Below, piece by piece: positions 52,626 through 61,500 of a stretch of 64,000 nucleotides of DNA. The first letter of the stretch is position 1. The number at the start of each line of letters is the position of its first letter. The notes below the pieces were generated by a model, which saw only the letters and a program-made list of their open reading frames with translations, was not told where the DNA came from and did not search any database. Made by a program: the position numbers and the translations under genes. This DNA is from Bacteroidetes bacterium GWF2_38_335 (GTDB taxonomy: Bacteria; Bacteroidota; Bacteroidia; Bacteroidales; GWF2-38-335): NCBI GenBank assembly GCA_001769535.1, contig MEOH01000027.1, forward strand, positions 158,553 through 222,552. Reading direction: 5' to 3'.

Positions 52626-54260
52626 TTACTCCACCACCAACTTCTCAGTCCGCACCAATTTCCCATCCATAAACAAATTAACCAGATAGGTTCCCTTGGC
52701 CCAGCCGGTGGTGTTGATGGCGGTTTTTTCGCCGGTAACGGGAACGGTGGTTTTGGTGTGGCCGTTTAGGCCGGTGATGCGGAGGGTGAGGCCCTCGCGC
52801 TTAGTCAGGGTGCAAGCGCGCTGACTTTCCCAACTATCCCCCACCTCAACATAAACCATCCCATCGCTGGGGTTGGGGTAGATTTTGAAGTCTATATTTT
52901 CAATCTCGGGTATTTCATCACCTAGCAAAACATGGATTGTTTTTGTAGCAGTTTTTACACATGCCCCATCGGTTACTGTTACTTGAACATTGTAATCGCC
53001 TGTTGCTGTGTAAATGTGCATTGGGTCTTTAACGTTGGCTGTGCCTGAATCGCCGAAATCCCACTGCCATGTTTGCACATACGGGTTGTTGTTATAAAAC
53101 TGTGCCGGCTGGCCTACATAAAATGTATCTGTATAAGTTTGTACCCGTGGGTTAAGGTATTTGCAGCTTGTATCAGGTGGCAGGTACCAGCGGGCAAGGG
53201 TCTTGACTGCCGTATCCATAGGACATTCCATGGTGCCGTCCAATGGTCCCCAGCCACCGATCCACAGCATATCATCATATACTGCCAGGGAAGTTACTGC
53301 AAAGTTTATTCCCCCCGGAACACCCGGTGACCACTCTGAACCATCCCATCTGATAAGACGACCGGTGAATACTCCTCCTATGGTATCAATCCCGGAATTG
53401 CAATATAAATCTCCCCTGTATATTGTCATAGTATAAATATCATTGACTATACCAGATCCCCCAATCGGGCTCCATGTAAACCCGTCCCATATAGCCACTG
53501 CATCAGTGGGCAAACTGTCATCAACAATATTGAACCCGCCGGAAACATATAAAAAACTGTTGATTGTATCAACCATCATGCCCCGGATATAATAATTCAT
53601 ATGCCCACCAACATCCTCCCAATTATTTTCAGTATTATATTTTTTCAATGTGAACCATCCTCCACCTGAATATAACTCGCCATTAAGCACCCCAAGTGCC
53701 ATAACATTATCAGGCAAAGTATCCATACTAATAAAGTCAGTTCCATCATAGGCAGCAATAAATGGGAAATTATAAAAAACGCCCCCGATACTATGAAACC
53801 CCCCTCCGATAACCAGTTTGTTATCATATACTGCCATGTCGAAGACGTATCCGTTAAGTGCGCCAAAAGTGTTGGCTACCGCCTCCCAGTTTGTGCCGTT
53901 GAACCTTGCAATGCTTTCTGTATTTGGCAAATCAAGCATATCTGAAAACATCCCACCAATGTATATCTCGTTATTATATTTCATAATGCTAAAAACCTGA
54001 CCGCTTGGCCCATCAAAACCATTGTCCATGGAATGCCAGCCATCATTATAATAATAACCAATCTGGTATAATGATTCGGTCCCTCCGTAATGTATTGCTC
54101 CACCTCCAATATATAAATTTTGGCCATTTGGATAAATACATCTCATAACACTTGGTGAATTATAACTATTGTACAAAGAATCTTCACCAAAAGGAACAAA
54201 TTCCTGGGCTCTCCCACCCAAAGCCAAGCCAATCAAAAATATGACCAGAATTTTCTTCAT
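52626..54260 (-). CDS. T9SS cargo protein with propeller repeats and PKD domain (paralog A)
   Basis: 544 residues. Signal peptide MKKILVIFLIGLALGGRA. Residues 20-370 contain propeller-like repeats with GG motifs (NLYIGGGAIHYGG, LVIGGGFHSIGG, LYVSGGFNIVDD). A PKD domain follows (WQWDFGDSGTANV, about 385-460), then a T9SS type A sorting domain with IYPNPSDGMVYVEV and KGTYLVNLF. Closest relative is the gene at 55474-57141, which shares sequence from the promoter to the stop. A variable linker (DSWESQRACTLTKREG) lies just inside the sorting domain. Predicted secreted or surface anchored. Confidence 0.88.
   Translation of the reverse strand: MKKILVIFLIGLALGGRAQEFVPFGEDSLYNSYNSPSVMRCIYPNGQNLYIGGGAIHYGGTESLYQIGYYYNDGWHSMDNGFDGPSGQVFSIMKYNNEIYIGGMFSDMLDLPNTESIARFNGTNWEAVANTFGALNGYVFDMAVYDNKLVIGGGFHSIGGVFYNFPFIAAYDGTDFISMDTLPDNVMALGVLNGELYSGGGWFTLKKYNTENNWEDVGGHMNYYIRGMMVDTINSFLYVSGGFNIVDDSLPTDAVAIWDGFTWSPIGGSGIVNDIYTMTIYRGDLYCNSGIDTIGGVFTGRLIRWDGSEWSPGVPGGINFAVTSLAVYDDMLWIGGWGPLDGTMECPMDTAVKTLARWYLPPDTSCKYLNPRVQTYTDTFYVGQPAQFYNNNPYVQTWQWDFGDSGTANVKDPMHIYTATGDYNVQVTVTDGACVKTATKTIHVLLGDEIPEIENIDFKIYPNPSDGMVYVEVGDSWESQRACTLTKREGLTLRITGLNGHTKTTVPVTGEKTAINTTGWAKGTYLVNLFMDGKLVRTEKLVVE
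52803..52826. repeat. Degenerate palindrome inside paralog A
   Basis: AGTCAG...CTGACT ends at the position equivalent to the perfect palindrome in paralog B (55651-55683). In-frame; encodes the variable linker. Confidence 0.5.
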
Positions 54261-54267
54261 AGATAAA

Positions 54268-54275
54268 CAAAGATA
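54268..54275 (-). promoter_or_regulatory. Candidate promoter of T9SS paralog A, 7 nt before the ATG
   Basis: Minus strand TATCTTTG, with TTGA about 20 bp upstream as -33. The same 40-bp block precedes paralog B. Spacing implies a leaderless or near-leaderless mRNA. Confidence 0.5.
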
Positions 54276-54319
54276 GGGGATAATTGGGTGGAAATCAAGA
54301 ATTGGGGTAAATATTTGGA

Positions 54320-54343
54320 GATGGCTTCGTGCCTCGCCATGAC
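54320..54343. repeat. Half-copy of the 5750-5831 repeat
   Basis: GATGGCTTCGTGCCTCGCC and following ATGAC matches the right arm at 5806-5829 at 23 of 24 positions. No left arm present. Confidence 0.6.
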
Positions 54344-54459
54344 AGGTTAAATTGAAGTTGGTTTTAGATTGTTGATTTATGCCATTTTTATATTATTCAT
54401 CTTATTAACACAAACATTGGTTGCTGAAAAATTTATGTATTTTTACAAAAAAAAACAAA

Positions 54460-55452
54460 ATGAATAATTCAGATATTCAAATATTTAGAACTAAAGATGG
54501 AAAAACTGAAATTCAGGTAACACTTGAAAATGATACTGTTTGGTTAAATCAATATCAACTGGAATCACTTTTTGAAACGAACAGGACCTCATTAAACAAA
54601 CACATCTTAAATATTTATAAATCAAATGAATTGGACAGTGATTCAACTTGTGCAATTTTTGCACAAGTTCAGAAAGAAGGCGACAGGGAAATAAAACGTA
54701 ACATTAAATTCTACAATCTTGATGTAATTATTGCGGTTGGGTATAGGGTTAATTCAATTCGTGGTACTGAATTCAGAATGTGGGCTAATAAAATTTTGAA
54801 GGAATACTTGATAAAGGGATATTCGATTAACGAAAAACTTATCAGAAAACAAAATGAACAGCTAAAAGAACTACAAAATTCAGTAAAAATACTTGGAAAT
54901 GTTTTAAGTTATAAACCTCTGACAAACGATGAAAGTACCGGGCTCCTGAAAATAATATCAGATTATGCCCATGCATTGGATATTTTAGATCAATATGATT
55001 ATCAAAAGCTGGAAATTAAAGACACATCCGGCAAGGAAATTTATCAATTGTCATACAAAGAAGCTATCACTCAAATCGCTCTTGTGAAAAAAGCTTTTGC
55101 GAACAGCGAATTGTTCGGACGGGAAAAAGATGAGTCTTTCAGAAGTTCCATCACAACTATTTATCAGACATTCGGAGGAATGGACCTGTATCCAAGTATT
55201 GAGGAAAAGGCAGCGAATTTATTGTACTTCATCACAAAGAATCATTCATTTTCAGATGGCAATAAGCGGATAGCTGCATTTCTTTTCCTTTACTTCATGG
55301 AACGAAACAACATCCTGTTTGATAAAAAGGGAAACAAAAGAATTGCTGATAATACTTTGGTTGCCTTGACTTTGATGATAGCGGTAAGTAAACCTGAGGA
55401 AAAAGATGTCATGGTCAAAGTGATTGTTAATCTGATAAATAAAAATAACTAA
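54460..55452 (+). CDS. RhuM-like protein with C-terminal Fic/Doc domain
   Basis: 330 residues from the ATG at 54460 (a TTG at 54421 precedes a TATTTTTA promoter-like box and is less likely). Residues 1-125 match the RhuM family (TVWLNQYQLESLFETNRT, FYNLDVIIAVGYRVNS, RGTEFRMWAN). A coiled linker (125-145) leads to a C-terminal Fic/Doc domain with the active-site motif HSFSDGNKR (His262-Arg270), so a nucleotide-transfer or phosphotransfer activity is likely. It is inserted between two paralogous T9SS genes, convergent with the second (21-bp gap), and resembles toxin or phage-exclusion genes. Confidence 0.85.
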   Translation: MNNSDIQIFRTKDGKTEIQVTLENDTVWLNQYQLESLFETNRTSLNKHILNIYKSNELDSDSTCAIFAQVQKEGDREIKRNIKFYNLDVIIAVGYRVNSIRGTEFRMWANKILKEYLIKGYSINEKLIRKQNEQLKELQNSVKILGNVLSYKPLTNDESTGLLKIISDYAHALDILDQYDYQKLEIKDTSGKEIYQLSYKEAITQIALVKKAFANSELFGREKDESFRSSITTIYQTFGGMDLYPSIEEKAANLLYFITKNHSFSDGNKRIAAFLFLYFMERNNILFDKKGNKRIADNTLVALTLMIAVSKPEEKDVMVKVIVNLINKNN

Positions 55453-55473
55453 GATTTTATATTCAGGATTTTC

Positions 55474-57141
55474 TTACTCTACCACCAACTTCTCAGTCCG
55501 CACCAATTTCCCATCCACAAACAAATTAACAAGATAGGTTCCCTTTTCCCAGCCGTTGGTGTTGATGGCGGTTTTTTCGGCGGTGACGGGAACGGTGGTT
55601 TTGGTGTGGCCGTTTAGGCCGGTGATGCGGAGGGTGAGGCCGGAATTCTTAGTCAGGGTGCGACTTTGAGTCGCACCCTGACTAGCGGAAGTTGCACCCT
55701 GACTATCTCCCACCTCAACATAAACCACCCCATCACTGGGATTGGGATAAATTTTGAAATGGATATTTTCAATCTCGGGTATTTCATCGCCAAGCAAAAC
55801 ATGGATTATTTTTGAAGCAGTTTTGATACATGCGCCATCGGTTACTGTGACATGCACGTTGTAATCGCCGGTGGCGGTGTAAATGTGGGTTGGGTCTTTT
55901 ACGTTGGAAGTACCTGAATCGCCAAAGTCCCATTCCCAGGAATCAACGTATGCATTGTTGTTGTAGAGTTGTACTTCGGCTTCGCCGGAGTACATGTAGA
56001 AAGTATCGGTAATTGATTGGACTCTTGGCCGCATATAACGACAATTGCCATCGTATAGGGCATAATATCGAGCCAAAGTTCCCCGAAGGGTATCACCTTG
56101 GGTGGGAAGCCAATCTTGGCCAATGAACAATGTATCCCTAAAAACCTCAAGGGCGTTTACTCTCGTATAAATGCCTGAATTAACCCTTTGCCACTGCTCA
56201 CCGTCAAAAAAGGCACAATAACCAACACCCTGTCCTCCGATAGTATCCCAGTTTCCACCAAGATAAACATCTCCATTGTATAAGCAAATTGCGTTAGCAT
56301 CAAGAGCATACCCTTCACCCGTTCCAACTCCAGACCATCTAAACCCATCCCAAATGCCGTAGTCACATGGAATCGAGTCATCGACCATTGTAAAACCTCC
56401 TGCTACCAATAAAAAGTTATTAAAAGTATCAACCTCCATATCCTTCACATAATAATTCAAATATCCTCCAACATCTTCCCAAACATCATAACCCGTCCCT
56501 GCCCCAGTGTATTTTCTCAATGTAAACCATGCTCCCCCTGCATACAACTCGCCATTGTATGTTTCTAAAGCAAAAACAGTTTCCGGCATTGTTCCCATGT
56601 TTATATAATCCGTCCCGTCATAAGCAGCAATACAGTAAAAATTTAATGGATCTGCTGTGCCAATGGAATGAAACCTGCCACCAATTACTAGCATATTATT
56701 GTAAATTGTCATGTCAAAAACTGTCTGTGTCATAACACCATATGAATTTGGGACTCCTTCCCAAGAATCTCCATCCCAATATACAAAATATGCAGCATTT
56801 ATATCTGTACCTATATATGCAAAACTCCCTCCCATATAATAAAATCCGTTAAAGTAAGTTAAGCACTTTCCACCACCAGAACCTGAAGCATTTATTGTAC
56901 CAGCCATATCTTGCCAGTTGTTATTGTCCCATTTTCCTATTGCACGATTTAATATTGTTGTCCCCCCGCGCTTAACACCATCGCCCAATACAAATAAAAT
57001 GTCATTTTCATTGTAGATACCCATAACTGCTGTTCCCCCACCAGGGTTATAAAGAGAATCCTCACAAATAAAATAATCCAATGTTTGGGCGCTCCCACCC
57101 AAAGCAAAACCAATGAAAAATATGGCAAGAATTTTCTTCAT
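55474..57141 (-). CDS. T9SS cargo protein with propeller repeats and PKD domain (paralog B)
   Basis: 555 residues from the ATG at 57141 (MKKILAIFFIGFALGGSA signal); the longer reading from 57189 runs through the promoter box. Propeller-like repeats (LVIGGRFHSIGT, LYAGGAWFTL, LLVAGGFTMVDD), a PKD domain (WEWDFGDSGTSNV) and a T9SS sorting domain follow in the same order as in paralog A. A linker DSQGATSASQGATQSRTLTK, largely encoded by a palindrome, replaces the corresponding segment of paralog A. Predicted secreted or surface anchored. Confidence 0.88.
   Translation of the reverse strand: MKKILAIFFIGFALGGSAQTLDYFICEDSLYNPGGGTAVMGIYNENDILFVLGDGVKRGGTTILNRAIGKWDNNNWQDMAGTINASGSGGGKCLTYFNGFYYMGGSFAYIGTDINAAYFVYWDGDSWEGVPNSYGVMTQTVFDMTIYNNMLVIGGRFHSIGTADPLNFYCIAAYDGTDYINMGTMPETVFALETYNGELYAGGAWFTLRKYTGAGTGYDVWEDVGGYLNYYVKDMEVDTFNNFLLVAGGFTMVDDSIPCDYGIWDGFRWSGVGTGEGYALDANAICLYNGDVYLGGNWDTIGGQGVGYCAFFDGEQWQRVNSGIYTRVNALEVFRDTLFIGQDWLPTQGDTLRGTLARYYALYDGNCRYMRPRVQSITDTFYMYSGEAEVQLYNNNAYVDSWEWDFGDSGTSNVKDPTHIYTATGDYNVHVTVTDGACIKTASKIIHVLLGDEIPEIENIHFKIYPNPSDGVVYVEVGDSQGATSASQGATQSRTLTKNSGLTLRITGLNGHTKTTVPVTAEKTAINTNGWEKGTYLVNLFVDGKLVRTEKLVVE
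55651..55683. repeat. Perfect 15-bp-stem palindrome inside a coding sequence
   Basis: AGTCAGGGTGCGACT-TTG-AGTCGCACCCTGACT, 33 bp and in frame (11 codons), within paralog B. A third arm GTTGCACCCTGACTA follows at 55691-55705. This encodes the linker residues SQGAT..SRTLT. Confidence 0.85.
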
Positions 57142-57148
57142 AGATAAA

Positions 57149-57156
57149 CAAAGATA
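57149..57156 (-). promoter_or_regulatory. Candidate promoter of T9SS paralog B, 7 nt before the ATG
   Basis: Minus strand TATCTTTG in a 40-bp block shared with paralog A (54261-54300). Supports 57141 as the start and a near-leaderless transcript. Confidence 0.5.
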
Positions 57157-57295
57157 GGGGATAATTGGGTGGGAATCAAGAGGGGGCAATTTATTGGGTT
57201 AAATATTCCTATTTAACTTATAGGAATTGCAATTTTTTAATAAACGATTCTATGTTTTTGAAAACTGAATTTTTTGCCGGTTCGACCCAAAATCA

Positions 57296-58294
57296 TTATT
57301 CTTCTGTTTTTGATTTTTCGGCTAATTGAAAGAATTCTTCCAATTTTTTCTCAAGCAGATTTTTATCTATAAGTTCTGTTTCATATTTTGCAATCATCGC
57401 CGGGGACATACTTCTGCTAAGAGCATATTCAACAACTTTTGAATCTTTGTTTTTACACAAAATAACTCCAACACTTGGCTTTTCATGTTCTTTTTTTATG
57501 TCTCTATCTAAGGATTCAAGGTAGAACTCCATTTTGCCGAGGTATTCCGGTTTAAAATCAGTGATTTTTAGATCAAATGCTACCAAACACTGCAAATCTC
57601 TGTGGTAAAATAACAAATCAACGAAAAAGTCCTTTGTCCCAACCTGAACCCTATACTCTTCTCCGACAAATGAAAAGTCTTTTCCAAATTCTAATAAGAA
57701 AGTCTTTAGGTTTTGAATAATTGATTTCCGTAAATCCTTTTCGGAAAATGGCTTTGGAAGGGACAGAAAATCAAGTATGTAATTGTCTCTGAACGCATCG
57801 ATTGATTTGGGATGTATTTCTCTCAGCACTGATGAGATTTTTCTGTCAGAGATGATTAATCGTTCAAATAAACCACTGTCGATTTGACGTTCCAACTCTC
57901 TTGAAGTATATTTTTCTTTAGCAGTCAGTTTTAAATAAAACTCCCTTTCTTCATTTGTTTTTGCTTTTGAAAAAATCATCAAATTATTTGTCCAGCTAAT
58001 TTCTCTCAGCAGTGATGAGAGTTTTGGGGTATCAACATAAGTCTCATAAAACTGTTTCATTCTCCATAAATTCTGAGAGGAAAACCCTCTTGTTTCAGGT
58101 GCGTTTTTATTAATGTAATCAGACAGATTTGCAACAATACGATTGCCCCAATCAGAATTATTTACCTTATCACTGATATATTTTCCTATATTCCAATATA
58201 GCCCAATTAATTCACTATTCACGGCAAGTACTGATCTCTCTTTTGCAGCGTTAATCATCTGCAAAACATCATTAAAAGATTCAACTAATTTCAT
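57296..58294 (-). CDS. YhcG-type PDDEXK nuclease domain protein (DUF1016)
   Basis: 332 residues. The N-terminal DUF1016 region (about 1-160: LYWNIGKYISDKV, GFSSQNLWRMKQFYE, ISWTNNLMIF) precedes a PD-(D/E)xK nuclease core with Asp226 in DFFVDLLFY and the DLK triad (Asp241, Lys243) in VAFDLKITDFKPE. Such proteins are common in restriction-related and defence islands. The catalytic residues are intact. It lies two genes from the RhuM-Fic gene. TATTTTTG ends 4 nt before the ATG, another short-leader promoter. Confidence 0.88.
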   Translation of the reverse strand: MKLVESFNDVLQMINAAKERSVLAVNSELIGLYWNIGKYISDKVNNSDWGNRIVANLSDYINKNAPETRGFSSQNLWRMKQFYETYVDTPKLSSLLREISWTNNLMIFSKAKTNEEREFYLKLTAKEKYTSRELERQIDSGLFERLIISDRKISSVLREIHPKSIDAFRDNYILDFLSLPKPFSEKDLRKSIIQNLKTFLLEFGKDFSFVGEEYRVQVGTKDFFVDLLFYHRDLQCLVAFDLKITDFKPEYLGKMEFYLESLDRDIKKEHEKPSVGVILCKNKDSKVVEYALSRSMSPAMIAKYETELIDKNLLEKKLEEFFQLAEKSKTEE

Positions 58295-58298
58295 ATTT

Positions 58299-58306
58299 CA
58301 AAAATA
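58299..58306 (-). promoter_or_regulatory. Candidate -7 box 4 nt before the nuclease start
   Basis: Minus strand TATTTTTG then AAAT and ATG (58294). Consistent with leaderless transcription. Confidence 0.35.
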
Positions 58307-58453
58307 GTAAAAAACATTTCTGTTGAATTATTTTGTTAAACATAAAAAATCTTGTGAACACAATTCATCTGTTCGCATCTGATTTCTATCGGATTACTGC
58401 CCTATTAAAAATGTAAACCGACAGTCTTCTTAAAGATATATTAAATCCCCTCC

Positions 58454-58484
58454 TTTGATGTCTTTTCAAAATTTCGTACTTTTA
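58454..58484 (+). promoter_or_regulatory. Bacteroidota-type promoter of the 1724-residue T9SS gene
   Basis: TTTG (58454-58457), exactly 19 bp, then TACTTTTA (58477-58484; the consensus TAnnTTTG with the last base changed). Start codon at 58513 leaves a leader of about 22 nt. Confidence 0.55.
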
Positions 58485-58512
58485 CATCATTATACGATTC
58501 AACCTGTTTACT

Positions 58513-61500
58513 ATGAACCGCTTTAAACTTACACTTGTTTTTTTGACAGTTTTGTCATTTGCATTTGGCCAAAATGCACGATTTCCTTATGCCGCTGAGG
58601 AGGATGGCTATTTTACCGGACTGTCCCAATCAATGAACGGATTGGTTTTTACCGATAACTATGCTTCTAAACTTTATATGCTGCAAAACGGTGCTCTGAA
58701 AAAAATCACCGCCTCTGCCGGCTGCGGAAGGTATTACGAAATGAGTCCGGATGGCAAAATGCTCGGCTTCAAGAAAATTACCGAAACGGGTATGCAAATC
58801 CCTACTGTTTTTGATTTCCTAACCAACAAACTGGTCGAACTCCACGCTCCCGCCGAAAAATGTGGCCAGGTGAGTTTTTCTGCTGATGGCCATATGGCTT
58901 TTACCGTCGAAAATACTCTTTTTGTGAAAAGCCAAAGCGAAACCAAAACCTACGATCTGGGCTGCTACGTGAACATTGTCAAAATTTCATCCGACGGAAA
59001 TTACGTTTCCTATGCCGATAACAACAACCAAATCCATATCCTGTTCTTTGATATCATGGAAGACAGAATCATCACATCAGGTGACCAAAATTATGCCTAT
59101 CCCCAGTTTTCTGCCAACGGAAGCCACCTGCTTTATCAGGGCGATCACATCTATGTTTATGATTTGTTGTATCAGCAGACCTACGATTTGGGTCCCGGAC
59201 TGGCTCCCAAATTCTCTGCCGATGAGGATTTTGTTATCTTCCACAAAATCATTTCCAACGAACAGACTTTCATCGGTTCCGACCTTTTCGTTAAAAAATT
59301 CGACAACAGCTTCGAAAAACAATTGACTTTTACTCCGGATGTTTATGAAATGGGTGCAAATTTTATCGGCTGGAATAAAATTGCCTGGCATACCTATTCA
59401 GGCAAACAAATTGTTTCATCCTTTTATGACAAAAACAGCTGGGAACTCAATCCGGTTGTTGAATATGCACATTCCGGCAAAATTGAAATTGAATTTTACG
59501 ACTCAAAAAATTATTACCACAATGCATCAAAAGGCGTTGTTCAATTAGGTCCGGCCCCATACGTGAATCAGGTGTATGATACGCCCGACTGGCACAATGG
59601 TCACGGTTCATGCAAGCCCACCACAGCGGTGATGGCTGCTGCTTTTTACAACCGTCTGCCCGAATGGCCAACCATCACCAACAACGAGAGTGCAACCCAT
59701 TACAACAGCTACGGCTCATACGTGGCTGATAAGTACCGCTACGACGAACTATTTTTCAATGTTTATGAAGCCGCTTACAGCACCGATGCCTGGGGCGCAT
59801 ACGGCTACATGTGGGGCACAGGCACGCCCACGGGCAGCATGCAGGAATATCTCGAGCATCACGGAATGGTTTCGAATACCATCTGGACAAGCTCCAATTC
59901 CTACCACTACACCAAAGACGAAATTGATCTGGGTTATCCGCATCCCATCTGCTCGTACATCACCAGCGTGGGCCATGTGAAACTGGCCATTGGCTATATC
60001 GAGGGATTGCATTCCATCATGTTCAACGATCCTTACGGGAACAAAAACCTTCCGGGATATCCGAACCCTTATGGAGCCGGAGCCATTTACGACTGGCCGG
60101 GTTACAACAACGGATACGTGAACCTCGATGTGGACGGCAGTCACGGCGTCATTGCATGGTCAACACGGGCACGCAGCACGCAGCCCAATTACAGCAATTT
60201 AGTGATTGATGATGACCATTTCGGACATGGGTTTTACGTGGAAAACACGATCAGCACCCTAGGCGGCGGATACAACATCCAGCAGTATTACCGTGATCAA
60301 AACACAGGTTACAACGGACATTCGTGGTGGACAATTACCGAATCAACCGGAGTTGATATTTGTTTTGTAAACTGGACTCCCACCATCACCGAACCCGGAA
60401 ATTACAAGATTGAAGTGTATATTCCGGCCACCAACGCCACCGCCACCACAGCACCTTATAAAATTTATTATTCGGGAGGAAACACCACCGTTTCAGTGAA
60501 TCAAAATATTTATTCAGATCAGTGGGTAGATTTGGGAACGTACTTTTTTGATGCCGGAACCACAGGTTATGTGCATCTGGGAGATATGACAGGAATCACC
60601 GGTCAATCTTTGGCTTTTGATGCCATGAGATGGACAAAAATCACCTCGCCCGTATCTTTAACAGCCACAAATATTTCATGTTTCGGACAGAATGACGGAA
60701 GCATTTCAGCAGGATTAGCCGGAGGAACACCTCCCATCTCCTATTTATGGAATAATGCGGCCACGAGTTCATCAATAACCGGACTGGAACCCGGAGTTTA
60801 CACTGTAACGGTTACCGATGCCGTTGATTCGTATATTGCTTCAACAACCATTTCAGAACCAGCGGAAATCAATGCAAACGTATCAGTCACTCCGCCCACA
60901 GCCCCCGGCCTATCTGACGGATCGGCTCAGGTTTCTGTAACAGGCGGAGTTCCGGCTTATACTTATTTATGGACACCCGGAGGATTGGGAACCGATACCC
61001 AAACCGGACTACCAACCGGAACATACAGCGTTTTGATTCAGGATGTAAACGGATGCGAAAAAGAAATAAATTTCACTGTTTCTGATCCAACTTGTTTGAT
61101 ACCTACCGGATTAACAACCACCGCCATCACACAATCTGAAGCCACACTAAACTGGAACGCAATTTCAGGCGCTTTGGGTTATGCAGTTAAAGTTACCGAA
61201 GAAGGATGGCCAATATCCTGGGAATATTTTTCTGCGGATAACAGTCTGAACATCTCAGGATTATGCTTGGGAACCGATTATACATGGGAAGTGGCCACCA
61301 TTTGCGACAACGATTCATCTGTCTGGGTCAGCTCGACATTCACCACTTCTGCAACACTTTCGAACTACGGCAGCACCGATTGTTCGGGAATTTTCACCGA
61401 TGCAGGCGGAAGCACCCACCATTATGGCAATTCACAGGATTTTGTTTTCACTCTGACACCAACCGGAGCTACAGAAATCACCATGATTTTTGATGCTTTC

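Noticed and set aside
57142-57189. Extra 16 N-terminal residues of T9SS paralog B
   Set aside because: They run through the duplicated promoter block and precede the signal peptide.
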